Both the position numbers and the translations under genes were made by a program. The notes under the pieces are model-generated. The model did not search any database, was not told the DNA's origin, and saw only the letters and a program-made list of their open reading frames with translations. A stretch of 64,000 nucleotides of DNA from Actinoplanes subtropicus (GTDB lineage: Bacteria > Actinomycetota > Actinomycetes > Mycobacteriales > Micromonosporaceae), in the NCBI RefSeq assembly GCF_000721705.1, contig NZ_JOJL01000003.1:164352-228351 (forward strand), given 5' to 3'. The stretch's first letter is position 1. Each line of letters begins with the position of its first letter. Of this stretch, positions 34,016 through 42,734 are shown one piece after another.

Positions 34016-34284
34016 CAGCGCTCCTCGTCGCGCAGACCCGAGATCAACTCGCCGGCGTCCTGGCCGGCCACCGGCACTCCGCTCGGCATCGTGAAGGGAA
34101 GCGAGATGGTCGGCGGCGTTACGGCACCGGCATTGATCAGTTCGTCGAGTGGATCGACGCCGACCGGAACGATCCTCGCGACCAGGCGGCCACGGTTCGT
34201 GATCTCCACGGTCTCGCCCCGCTCGACCCGCGCGAGCACGCCGGCGGTGTCCTGGTTGAGGCTGCGGATCGGGATGCGGTCCAT
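34012..34284 (-). CDS. vapB: VapB antitoxin, Phd/YefM type
   Basis: The 90-residue protein has the Phd/YefM DNA-binding fold: MDRIPIRSLNQDTAGVLARV, GETVEITNRGRLVARIVPV, followed by a flexible toxin-binding tail (about 50-90, ISGLRDEERW at the end). It neutralises the adjacent PIN toxin and represses the operon. The ATG at 34282-34284 is close to a TACACT-like -10 element and lacks a Shine-Dalgarno, so the message may be leaderless. A direct repeat just upstream is a likely operator. Confidence 0.9.
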   Translation of the reverse strand: MDRIPIRSLNQDTAGVLARVERGETVEITNRGRLVARIVPVGVDPLDELINAGAVTPPTISLPFTMPSGVPVAGQDAGELISGLRDEERW

Positions 34285-34292
34285 GACCAGAG

Positions 34293-34312
34293 TGTAGTAC
34301 GAAATGTAGTAC
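34293..34312. promoter_or_regulatory. Direct repeat, candidate VapB operator/promoter
   Basis: TGTAGTAC is present at 34293-34300 and 34305-34312, 12 bp apart, ending nine bases upstream of the vapB start codon. On the minus strand this gives GTACTACA twice and includes a TACACT hexamer suited to a -10 box. Confidence 0.5.
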
Positions 34313-34531
34313 CGCGTGCGGAGCCCACTGCTGACATCGGGCCGCTACCGCCCGGTCGGGCCGCCGAGGCACCACCAGCCGACGAACACCACGACGAGCA
34401 CGCCGCCCGCGGCGGTGCGGTCGGTGTACCGCTATGGTCGTCGGCGGAGATCGGACCAGGTCCCGATCCGGCTACCTACCGGTCGCCGCATTCACCGAAC
34501 AAATTACCGCCCCGCCCATACCCGTCTGGTG

Positions 34532-34858
34532 CTACTCCTTCTCCAGCAGCGGCGTGAGTTGTTCAAGCAGACGTTGTGTACTGATGTTCGGCGGCAGATC
34601 GACCGTCAGGTCGATTCCGCCTCCCTTCACCGTGAGCGTGATCGAGTCCTTGTCCTGGTGCAGACGCCACCGGCGATTGGCCGCCGCCAACCGGGGCGCG
34701 TACTGCTTGATCGCCGCCAGCGTCACGATGCTGGCGGTGAAGTTGATGCCATCGATGGCGAGCGTGATGCCGCTCGCGTCACGCACCCCGTCGTAGGGGA
34801 AGCTCACCTCCTGCAGGATCTCGTCCGGCAACGCCAGCTGGACGCTCGTCATTGTCAC
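34532..34858 (-). CDS. Hypothetical small protein downstream of the broken EAL gene
   Basis: A 108-residue soluble protein with no family recognised. It starts MTMTSVQLALPDEILQEVSF and ends ISTQRLLEQLTPLLEKE, with beta-strand-like ITLTVKGGGIDLTVDLP in the middle. GAGAGGTGAC precedes the ATG at 34856-34858, a reasonable ribosome-binding site. It overlaps the 3' end of the EAL-domain pseudogene by 80 bp and probably shared its transcript. Composition is less GC-biased than flanking core genes, consistent with an accessory origin. Confidence 0.55.
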   Translation of the reverse strand: MTMTSVQLALPDEILQEVSFPYDGVRDASGITLAIDGINFTASIVTLAAIKQYAPRLAAANRRWRLHQDKDSITLTVKGGGIDLTVDLPPNISTQRLLEQLTPLLEKE

Positions 34859-36172
34859 CTCTCACTCGGGCCGCGATGTCCTGCCGAACCTCGATGGGCA
34901 GGGCCTTCAGCTCGGGACTGGCTGGTGCACGGGTGATGTGGCCCTGCACATACTTGACCTGCTGGTTGAAGATCTCCTTGAGCGCAAGCGGCGACTGCTC
35001 GTCGACCCCTTCGACAATCACGGCACGTCCGATGTAGGTGGTGCCACGGTCAAGCAGGTCACGAGCCACCTTCACGACCAGGGCAAGTTCATCGATTGCC
35101 CGGGAGTGGTGGAGCACCGCACGGTCGATCTTTATCTGCGTCAGAGGTAGTTCGGCGACCCGGGACACCGTGGCGTGGCCGGCACCGAAGTCGTCGACGG
35201 CGAAGTTCACTCCGATCCTGCGGGTCAGACAAGCGAGTCGCTCGTGGAAGTACACATGGGGCTCCGCTAGCCATCGTTCGCCACGTCGTTCTTCGATCGG
35301 GTCCTGCTCGGAGATTTCCAGAGTCACCTAGGCAGCGTTGAGGCCGGAACGTGCCACTGCATCTTCGACGGCCGCGACGTAGTTGTCGTCAAGCAGGGAG
35401 CGGACGGACACGTTGACCGACACGGGCTTCGGCAGATCACCAGACCACGGCCCGGCCGCGTGGGCCTCTGCGTACTCGGTGAGCGCCTTACGCACGATGA
35501 TGCTGTCGCGTACGACCTTGAAGCTGTCCCCCCAGTCCTGAGCGATCTGGAGCATGGCGATCGGGCCCATGGCGATGAGCTCGGGCGGCATGTCGACAAA
35601 CGCGAGCAGAACAATCTTGTCCTCGACGACGTCGACCGGCATGCAGAAGACGCTGAAGCCCTCCGCGGCGGCGACGTGCCCGAACCACAGGCGCCTGGCT
35701 GACGGGATGTCCATGAGCAGCGGCCGGACGTCGTCAAGATCAAAGCGGAGCGTTCGATCGATCGGGGTGAAGCCGTCCGGTCCCCGTTGGAGAAGCGCCA
35801 CGGCCTTGGCGCCGGTGGCCGCCTTGAGGCGATCCACCATCGTGACGCGCGCATCCTTGGCGGCATGAGCGCGCCGACGCACCAATCGACCGACGACGTC
35901 GGAAACCAACTCTACGTATCGATCGAGAGGGCCCTCCAGCGGGGTGATCTGTACCTCGACCTGCGCCGGCGCCGCATGCCGTGCGGTCGTGGGAGAGGAT
36001 CGGAAACCGGGCGTGGTCAGATGCATCGTTACGCCGCAAGCCTGCATGGTGACGCGCGGCCGAGGTTCCAGCCTCTGGTCGAGGATGTGCTTGGTAACGG
36101 CAGGCTGGGCAGCTGGACGTGCCCCCCGGCGTCATCGACCCCGATGATCACCGCGTAGCGCTTCTCTGTCAC
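34779..36172 (-). pseudogene. EAL-domain protein gene interrupted by an in-frame amber codon and a frameshift
   Basis: Three open segments join into one gene. From GTG 36170-36172 the frame reads VTEKRYAVIIGVDDAGG and should shift by one base at about 36110-36135 into the next segment (VTKHILDQRLEPRPRV). That continues through a GAF-like region to VSVNVSVRSLLDDNYVAAVE and SGLNAA. A TAG at 35328-35330 then interrupts the EAL fold, which resumes in the same frame with VTLEISEQDP, VNFAVDDFGAGHATVSR, IKIDRAVLHH and IVEGVDEQ. The first third of the EAL domain, including the EAL motif, is absent. Phosphodiesterase activity is therefore unlikely even with read-through. Confidence 0.75.
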
Positions 36173-36582
36173 CGACTGTCCCCGAGATCGAGCGGTCCGG
36201 ACGGAGCGCTGTCTTGTGCGGTGACGCGATGACAGCGAATTCGAACCGCTACTCAAAGTCGAACGAGGGCCAGTCGCGTCCCATGTCGAGTATGGGCGAA
36301 CTCGACGTATGCGCTGGTCATGCCGCAGGAAAATGGGCGGCCCAGGGACAACGGGCGCCATCGTATACATAGGACAACTCCGGGCGGCGAATTGACATCG
36401 CTGTCAGGAAGTCGGCCCTAACTTCGCCGTCACGTCCCGTTACCGAGAGTAGGGACTTCGTTCTTCTTGGTCGCGAGATTTCGCTTCCCAGGCAGCCGGC
36501 ACCCGGATCGGGGTGCTCGGGTCGCCCGGCGGGTGCCGATGCGTCAAGCGGCCATTCCGCAGTGGCCTTCGGCGGCAGGCGG
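36173..36582. other. Intergenic region downstream of the Bax-inhibitor gene
   Basis: No gene is supported in these 410 bp. On the minus strand a TATGTATACG stretch at about 36363-36372 could be a -10 region for the degenerate EAL gene. Nothing else stands out. Confidence 0.4.
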
Positions 36583-37245
36583 TTACCGGTCGTCGCCGCG
36601 GGTGAAGATCTGCAGGAAGAACAAGAAGACGTTCAGGATGTCCAGGAAGATCGAGGCGGCCATCAGTGGTGCCGACTGGATGTCGCGGGAGCGGCGTAGG
36701 CGCTGGAAGTCGATCATGGTGATGGCGGCGAAGATGACCAGGCCGAGGATCGAGTAGATCAGGGCGCCGTTCGGGATGCGTACGAAGATCAGCACGATGC
36801 CGAAGCCGATCAGCGCGATCAGGGCCCAGAAGGCGAAGCGGGCGAGCACCGACAGGTCGCGGCGGGTGGCGTAGCCGGCGGCGCCGAAGCCGACGATGAA
36901 CAGGGCCGTCGCGCCGCCCGCCTGCCACAGCGCCTGGGGGTTCTGGTTGGCGTAGTAGGACATGGTCGGCGCCACGCCCAGGCCGATGAACAGGCCGAAC
37001 AGGGCGAGCAGACCGATGGTCAGCTCCCGGGACCGGCGGGCCGCGAACTGCATGCCGAACAGCGCGGCGAACGACAGCAGGTAGAAGAGGATGGCGGCGC
37101 CGCCACCGAGGTCGCGGCCCAGATAGGCGCCGGCCGCGAAGAGCGCCGCAGTGAGCGCGACGAAGCCCATGGTCTGGGCGAACAGCGTGTGACTCTGGTC
37201 CCGGGTCATGACCGGGGAGGCCGGGTACGGGTACGGCTCGTTCAT
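36583..37245 (-). CDS. Bax inhibitor-1/YccA family membrane protein
   Basis: The 220-residue integral membrane protein has seven hydrophobic segments and the BI-1 hallmarks: LFAQTMGFVALTAALFAAGAY, YLLSFAALFGMQFA, YSILGLVIFAAITMIDFQRLRR, and an ending FLDILNVFLFFLQIFTRGDDR. BI-1 family proteins act as pH-sensitive calcium leak channels or stabilise membrane proteases; the bacterial role here is unknown. The ATG at 37243-37245 follows GAGAGAG by about eight bases; a GTG three codons earlier is the alternative. Confidence 0.92.
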   Translation of the reverse strand: MNEPYPYPASPVMTRDQSHTLFAQTMGFVALTAALFAAGAYLGRDLGGGAAILFYLLSFAALFGMQFAARRSRELTIGLLALFGLFIGLGVAPTMSYYANQNPQALWQAGGATALFIVGFGAAGYATRRDLSVLARFAFWALIALIGFGIVLIFVRIPNGALIYSILGLVIFAAITMIDFQRLRRSRDIQSAPLMAASIFLDILNVFLFFLQIFTRGDDR

Positions 37246-37387
37246 ACCTTTCACTCTCTCGCGCCGGGGCTCGGTTGACGCCAGGGTGCGTCCCTGGTCA
37301 CTCCCGGGGACACCCCGGCCGACTGGCGGCCAACGGATTCAGAGACTTGAATGATCGAGGGTCGAGGAACCGAAACGGGGAGGGCTC

Positions 37388-38200
37388 GTGGCCGAGAAGT
37401 ACGGATGGGTGCCCGAGGGAGTCGACATCACGGTGCCGGACGCCTCGCGGGTGTACGACTACGCGCTGGGCGGCGTACACAATTTTGCGGTTGATCGGGA
37501 TTTTTGGCATCGGGCCGAGGCTGCCTTTCCCGGTGCCGGGCTGGCCGCGCGGACCAATCGGGCGTTCCTCGGGCGGGCGGTGCGCTGGCTGGCCGAGCGG
37601 GGCGTACGGCAGTTCCTCGACATCGGCTCGGGCATCCCGACGCTGGGCAACGTGCACGAGGCGGCGCAGGACGCCAACCCGGACGCCCGGGTGATGTATG
37701 TGGACATCGACCCGATCGCGGTGCAGCAGAGCCGCAGCCTGCTCGCCGGGAACCCGTACGCGCAGGTGATCGAGGGCGACCTGCGCGACCCGGAGAGCAT
37801 CCTCTACCACCCGGACGTGCTGGGGTTGCTGGACTTCTCCGAGCCGGTCGCGGTGCTGACGGTCGCGGTCCTGCACTTCATCCCGGACTCGGCCGACCCG
37901 GCGGGCATCCTCAAGCGACTCGGCGACGCCCTGGTCTCCGGCAGCTACCTGGTGATGTCGCACGCCGGCCCGGAGGTGACGCCGGAGGCGCGGGCGAATC
38001 AGGAGCGGGTACGCAAGCTGTACGAGCGCACGCCGACGCCGGTGATCATCCGGGACCCGGCCGAGCTCACGGCGCTGATCGGTGACTTCGAGATCGTCGA
38101 GCCCGGCGTGGTGAGCGCAACCTACTGGCACCCGGACCCGGACGAGGAGGAGGCCACGCCGGTGCCGGCCGCGCTGGTGGCGGTGGCCCGCAAACGCTGA
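37388..38200 (+). CDS. DUF574-family SAM-dependent methyltransferase (copy 1)
   Basis: The 270-residue protein belongs to the actinobacterial S-adenosylmethionine methyltransferase family PF04672/DUF574: VPDASRVYDYALGG, NRAFLGRAVRWLAERGVRQFLDIGSGIPT, VMYVDIDPIAVQQS, VAVLHFIPD and a C-terminal EPGVVSATYWHPDPD. FLDIGSGIPT is SAM-binding motif I. Substrates are unknown for the family, which is very expanded in streptomycetes and Actinoplanes. The GTG at 37388 is preceded by GGGGAGGG. A second family member lies at 51080-51874. Confidence 0.9.
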   Translation: MAEKYGWVPEGVDITVPDASRVYDYALGGVHNFAVDRDFWHRAEAAFPGAGLAARTNRAFLGRAVRWLAERGVRQFLDIGSGIPTLGNVHEAAQDANPDARVMYVDIDPIAVQQSRSLLAGNPYAQVIEGDLRDPESILYHPDVLGLLDFSEPVAVLTVAVLHFIPDSADPAGILKRLGDALVSGSYLVMSHAGPEVTPEARANQERVRKLYERTPTPVIIRDPAELTALIGDFEIVEPGVVSATYWHPDPDEEEATPVPAALVAVARKR

Positions 38201-38402
38201 GCGGAATGCCGTTTCTCTCACTTGACGCACACGGTGACCCTCGGTGAGGTGGTCGGCGCTTACCAGGCGACCAAGCGTAGTGATCTCGATAGTTAGCCCG
38301 GATCGGTCGGCAAGGTAGGAATAGCCCGCGACGGACGTGAATGGGCATAATCCGTCGGCCACACACGACAGCCGCTCATGAGGGACGTGCGGAAGGATGC
38401 GG

Positions 38403-40028
38403 ATGGATCTCACCCGGGAATGGCTGCGCGGTGTCACCCGCGTCGGCTTCGTCCCCGGGGTGCGCGCCCGCGCCCGCGCCGCCCTCCAGGAACTGCTGGA
38501 CGAACTGATCGCCGCGGTCCGGGCCGAGCCGTTCGATCCGGCCGCCGGCGACCGGATCGGCGCCGAGCTGGTCGACCTGCGGATGTCCGCTCCCCCGGTG
38601 ATCGGGATGACCGTACGGCTGCTCACCGACGGGCTGCCGCCGCTGGTCGAGGGCGACCCGGCCGAGGTACGCCGCCGCGTCACCCTGCTGCTCGAACACG
38701 TCACCACCGGCTTCGTTGCGGCCCAGCGCGACGCCGCCGTCCAGGCCGCCGAGCAGATGAACCGCTCCGAGAAGATCCACTGGCGCCGGGTGCAGACCGA
38801 GCTGCAGCGGCGCCTGATCGAGGACCCGGTCACCGGCCTGCCCAACCAGCAGCAGCTGCGCCAGCTCCTCGCCGCGCCGACCGGCGGCCGGCGCGGGCTG
38901 TGCCTGCTCGGCATCGACCGGTACCCGGAGCTCGCCGACAGCCTCGGCCAGGACAACGCCGACCAGCTGCTCACCGCCGTCGCGGCCCGGTTGCGGCAGC
39001 TCACCGGCGTCTTCCTGGCCCATCTCGGCGACGACGAGTTCGGCCTGCTGCTCGACGACACCACCGGCACCGACGACGTGGTCAAGGTCGCCGACCAGGC
39101 CCGCCGGGCGCTGGCCGCGCCGTTCCCGCTCGGCGACCACTCGCTGCGCCTGGAGGTCACCGCGGGCGTCGTCGAGGGCCGGAACCCGGGCGAGCACTGG
39201 CTGCGCGACGCCCGCCTCGCCCTCGGCTGGGCCCGGCAGGGCCGGCACGAGCACGCCGTCTACGAGCCGGCCCGGGCCGAGGCCGACCGGCGCCGGCACC
39301 GGCTGGCCGCGGCGCTGCCGTCCGCCGTGGACAGTGGCGAGTTCGTCGCGTACTACCAGCCGCTCTACCGCCTCACCGACCGCGCGGTGACCGGCGTCGA
39401 GGCGCTGGCCCGCTGGCAGCGCCCGGGCGGCGGCCCGCCGCTCGGGCCGCCCGACTTCATCACGCTCGCCGAGCGCACCGGCCTGATCCGCCCGCTCGGC
39501 CGGTTCATTCTCGAGCGGGCCTGCCGGCAGGGCGCCGCCTGGCTGCGGGCCGGCCGCGACCTGACGATCAGCGTGAACCTGTCGCCGCTGCAGCTCAGCG
39601 AGCCGACGCTGCCGGCCGACGTGGCCGACATCCTGCACCGGGCCGGCCTGCCGGCCGGCCGCCTGCAACTCGAGATCACCGAGAGCGCCGCGCTCGATCA
39701 GGGGTACGCCACCCTCCAGCAGCTGGCCGAGCTCGGCGTGCGGCTGGCCCTCGACGACTTCGGCACCGGCTACTCCAGCCTGGCCACGCTCTCCTGGCTG
39801 CCGGTCTCGAACGTCAAGCTGGCCGCCGAGTTCCTGGCCGGCGCGGGCGCCCCGGCCGCCACCGAGATGCTGCGGCACACGATCGCCCTGTGCCACGCGC
39901 TGAACCTGACCGTGACCGCCGAGGGCATCGAGACGGCCGGCCAGGAGGAGCTGCTCCGCGACCTGGGCTGCGACTACGGTCAGGGGTACCACTTCGCCCG
40001 CCCGGCCGCAGCGCCCTTCGCGAGCTGA
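38403..40028 (+). CDS. GGDEF-EAL protein, probable c-di-GMP phosphodiesterase
   Basis: The 541-residue soluble protein has a helical N-terminal region (1-145), a GGDEF domain (about 145-300) and an EAL domain (about 305-540). The cyclase signature reads LGDDEFG instead of GGDEF, so cyclase activity is doubtful. The EAL site looks complete: VEALARW, SVNLSP, LEITES, LDDFGTGYSS, NVKLAAEFL, TAEGIET and QGYHFARP. It probably degrades c-di-GMP, with GGDEF as a GTP- or ligand-sensing module. No membrane segment is present. The ATG at 38403 is favoured because GGAAGG is six bases upstream. Confidence 0.92.
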   Translation: MDLTREWLRGVTRVGFVPGVRARARAALQELLDELIAAVRAEPFDPAAGDRIGAELVDLRMSAPPVIGMTVRLLTDGLPPLVEGDPAEVRRRVTLLLEHVTTGFVAAQRDAAVQAAEQMNRSEKIHWRRVQTELQRRLIEDPVTGLPNQQQLRQLLAAPTGGRRGLCLLGIDRYPELADSLGQDNADQLLTAVAARLRQLTGVFLAHLGDDEFGLLLDDTTGTDDVVKVADQARRALAAPFPLGDHSLRLEVTAGVVEGRNPGEHWLRDARLALGWARQGRHEHAVYEPARAEADRRRHRLAAALPSAVDSGEFVAYYQPLYRLTDRAVTGVEALARWQRPGGGPPLGPPDFITLAERTGLIRPLGRFILERACRQGAAWLRAGRDLTISVNLSPLQLSEPTLPADVADILHRAGLPAGRLQLEITESAALDQGYATLQQLAELGVRLALDDFGTGYSSLATLSWLPVSNVKLAAEFLAGAGAPAATEMLRHTIALCHALNLTVTAEGIETAGQEELLRDLGCDYGQGYHFARPAAAPFAS

Positions 40029-40097
40029 CCGTCGGTCACAGACGACGGCGGTGCCCGGTCTTTGTCGAGCAGGGGAACCGGATACCGCGGAGGAACG

Positions 40098-41477
40098 ATG
40101 ACGATCTCAATCGGTGACAGCGAGACGCACGGCAGCTATCTGGCCGCCCGCGATCACTGCCTCAGCCTGGTGCGGTCGGTGGACCGGCCGACCGGGGCCG
40201 CGCGCTACGGGCGGATGTTTCCCGGGTTGGAGCCGCTCGGCACCGATCCGCATCTGCTGATGCGGGCCGGGAGCAGCGGCGGGGTCTGCGACGCCGCGCC
40301 GGTGCTGGACTCGCTGGCGCCCGGTGGCGACGACGCGACCGAGGCGGCCGGCTGGCCGTTCTTCGGGCAGATCGTCGCGCACGACATCACCGCCGACCGG
40401 TCGGCGATCGGCGGCGCCACCGACCCCGGGGCGCTGCGCAACGCCCGCGCCCCGAAGCTCAACCTGGAGATGCTCTACGCGGACGGGCCGGTCGGCTCGC
40501 CGTTCCTGTTCGACCTGGCCGACCCGGCGAAGTTCCTGCTCGGGCCGGACGGCGGGGACGTGCCGCGCAACCAGCAGGGGGTGGCCCTGATCGGCGACCC
40601 GCGCAACGACGTGCACCTGTTCGTGGTGAGCCTGCACGTGGCGCTGTTGCGGGCGCACAACCACATCGTCGACTGGCTGCGGGCCAACGGCGTACCGGCG
40701 AATGAGGTTTTTGATCGTGCTCGGATCACGCTGACCTGGCATTACCAGTGGATCACCGTGCATGACTTCCTGCCCCGGCTGGTCGGGCCCGATCTGGTCA
40801 AGGAGGTGCTGTCGGAGGGCGGGCGGTGGTTCGCGCCGGAGCCGGGCGAGGGGTACATCCCGCTCGAGTTCGCCGATGCCGCCTACCGGTACGGGCACGG
40901 GCAGATCCGGCACGCCTACCGGCTCACCGCCCAGGGGCCGGCCCTGCCGCTCTTCCCCGATCTGGTCGGCTTCGGGCCGCTGCCGGCCGATCGGCGCCTC
41001 GACCTCGCCCAGATCTTCGACCTGCCCGGACACCCGCCGGCGCAGCGGGCCAAGCGGCTCGACGGGCGGCTCGCGGGCAGCCTGATCGGCCTGCCCGAGC
41101 AGGTGACCGGCGTGGTCGACACCGAGGCCTACCGGTCCTTGGCGGTACGCGACCTGCTACGCGGCGAGACCACCCAGCTGCCCAGCGGCGAGGCGGTCGC
41201 CGAGCTGATGGGGGTGCCGGCGCTGAGCGCCGAGCAGCTGGGGCACGCCTGGCCGGGGGGCACGCCGCTGTGGTTCTACATCCTCAAGGAGGCCGAGCAC
41301 CTGGGCGCGGGCGGCGACCGGCTCGGCCCGGTCGGCGGCCGGATCGTCGCGGAGGTCCTGATCGGACTGTTGCGCGCCGACGAGGCGAGCTACCTCGCGC
41401 TCGAACCGGACTGGCAGCCGACCCTGCCGACGGCCGCACCGCCGTTCACCATGGCCGACCTGTTAGCACTGGGCTAA
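40098..41477 (+). CDS. Animal-type heme peroxidase family protein
   Basis: The 459-residue protein is a short bacterial member of the animal heme peroxidase (peroxidase-cyclooxygenase) superfamily. GWPFFGQIVAHDITAD supplies Q91, distal H95 and D96. GDPRNDVHLF gives R169. YRYGHGQIRHAYRL provides proximal H267. PLFPDLVGFGPL and a late AEHLGAGGDRLGPVGGRIVAEVLIGLL close the fold. No signal peptide is apparent. The substrate is unknown. The ATG at 40098 follows GCGGAGGAACG. It is 69 bp after the c-di-GMP gene and nine bases before an unknown membrane protein. Confidence 0.9.
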   Translation: MTISIGDSETHGSYLAARDHCLSLVRSVDRPTGAARYGRMFPGLEPLGTDPHLLMRAGSSGGVCDAAPVLDSLAPGGDDATEAAGWPFFGQIVAHDITADRSAIGGATDPGALRNARAPKLNLEMLYADGPVGSPFLFDLADPAKFLLGPDGGDVPRNQQGVALIGDPRNDVHLFVVSLHVALLRAHNHIVDWLRANGVPANEVFDRARITLTWHYQWITVHDFLPRLVGPDLVKEVLSEGGRWFAPEPGEGYIPLEFADAAYRYGHGQIRHAYRLTAQGPALPLFPDLVGFGPLPADRRLDLAQIFDLPGHPPAQRAKRLDGRLAGSLIGLPEQVTGVVDTEAYRSLAVRDLLRGETTQLPSGEAVAELMGVPALSAEQLGHAWPGGTPLWFYILKEAEHLGAGGDRLGPVGGRIVAEVLIGLLRADEASYLALEPDWQPTLPTAAPPFTMADLLALG

Positions 41478-41486
41478 CGTGCGTGC

Positions 41487-42734
41487 GTGGCTGTTGACAA
41501 AGGCGGGATAGCGTTCGCGGCGGCCGTCGGGGCGCTGGCCGGCGCGGCGATCGCCGGTCGCCGCGGTGTACTGCCCGGCGCGGCGGCGCTGGCCGCGACC
41601 GAGGCGGTGGCGCGGGCGCGGCAGCGGCCCGGCGAGATCCCGGCGTGGTGGTCCCGGGTGGCGATGAGCGGCGCGCTCGCGGCGCCGGCCGGCTGGCTGG
41701 GTGCGCGGCTGACCAAGGCCGGGCCGGTGCCGGTGGGGCTGGCGGCCGGGGCGTTCGCCGGTGCGCTCGGGCTGCGGCCGCAGAAGGTGGCGCTCGGCCC
41801 GGTGGCCGGGGCCGCGGTCGGCGCGGCCTGGCGTCTGGCCGCCGGGGCCGAGGCGCCGCCGGCCGCGGTGGCGGCGAGCGCGGTGGTCGGGTTCCGGGCG
41901 CTGTCGGCGGCGGTGTTCCGCGATCCGCAGGTGAGCCTGCTGGCCGAGCGGGTGCCGGCCGCGGAGCTGCCGTTCGTGGTGCCGCTGGAGGCGCGGACCG
42001 GGTACGTGGGCACCGACTACGTCCGGCAACTCGCCGAGGTGCTCGGCGGGAAGTACGAGGCGGACGCCGCCGACGTCGGCATCGTCGGCTCGCTGGACGA
42101 CCTGGCCGGGCCCCAGTTCGAGCCGGCCGAGGTCGATCCGCTGGTACGGGAGTTCTACGAGCACACCACCCGGTTCAAGCTCGACATCCGGCCGGAGTGG
42201 CGGCCGTGGGTGCGGCCCGGCTACCTGATCTACCGGACCCTGGTGGCCCGGCCGCTGGGCCAGGCCAACGTGCCGATGAACCAGCGCGAGACGGTGCGTG
42301 GCGTCCGCAGCCGGATCGACACCATCACTCCGGACGGGTCGGAGCTGATCGGCGTACGCGGATGGATCAGGTCTTTCGCCGACACCGACGAGCCCATCTA
42401 CGTCGGGATCTACACGACGTACCGGCACGACGGGCGCGGCTACGTCAGCGTCGGCTTCCCGGTGCCGCAGGCCAACTTCACGGCGACCCTGCTGCCGCTG
42501 CCCCGGCCCGGGGGTGGGCTGGTGCTCAGCAGCCGGAGTGGGTTGCCCCACCCCGGGCACTATCTGAGCTACATCGACGCGGAGTCACGCGAGCTGACGA
42601 CGCTCGCGGTGCACGGCTTCGCCGAGCGGCTCGACGTCTTCACCGAGGCCGGCGAGCTGCGGGCGGAGCATGCGTTCTCGCTGTACGGGCTGCCCTTCCT
42701 GGTCCTGCACTACACGATCACGCGAAAGCCCTAG
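41487..42734 (+). CDS. Conserved actinobacterial protein with Ala/Gly-rich membrane N-terminus
   Basis: The 415-residue protein has no family I can name. Residues 1-150 are dominated by alanine/glycine-rich hydrophobic segments ([52 protein letters not shown]), the rest (about 170-415) is a soluble alpha/beta domain rich in aromatic residues ([59 protein letters not shown]). It follows the peroxidase by nine bases and is probably co-transcribed. The stop codon CTAG is shared with the convergent DinB gene. Confidence 0.7.
   Translation: MAVDKGGIAFAAAVGALAGAAIAGRRGVLPGAAALAATEAVARARQRPGEIPAWWSRVAMSGALAAPAGWLGARLTKAGPVPVGLAAGAFAGALGLRPQKVALGPVAGAAVGAAWRLAAGAEAPPAAVAASAVVGFRALSAAVFRDPQVSLLAERVPAAELPFVVPLEARTGYVGTDYVRQLAEVLGGKYEADAADVGIVGSLDDLAGPQFEPAEVDPLVREFYEHTTRFKLDIRPEWRPWVRPGYLIYRTLVARPLGQANVPMNQRETVRGVRSRIDTITPDGSELIGVRGWIRSFADTDEPIYVGIYTTYRHDGRGYVSVGFPVPQANFTATLLPLPRPGGGLVLSSRSGLPHPGHYLSYIDAESRELTTLAVHGFAERLDVFTEAGELRAEHAFSLYGLPFLVLHYTITRKP

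Noticed and set aside
34340..34420. Short hydrophobic minus-strand frame (VLVVVFVGWWCLGGPTGR)
   Set aside because: It is under 30 residues, has no ribosome-binding site, and resembles no known small-protein family.
36029..36172. Caspase-like N-terminus (KRYAVIIGVDDAGG)
   Set aside because: The segment resembles a caspase-domain opening only superficially. A one-base shift joins it better to the following EAL-type gene, so it is treated as part of that pseudogene.
38220..38260. TTGACG-like -35 in the leader of the GGDEF-EAL gene
   Set aside because: No convincing -10 lies at suitable spacing, so no promoter is claimed.
38201..38402. Possible c-di-GMP riboswitch upstream of the GGDEF-EAL gene
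   Set aside because: The leader has no recognisable GEMM-type conserved core or stem arrangement.
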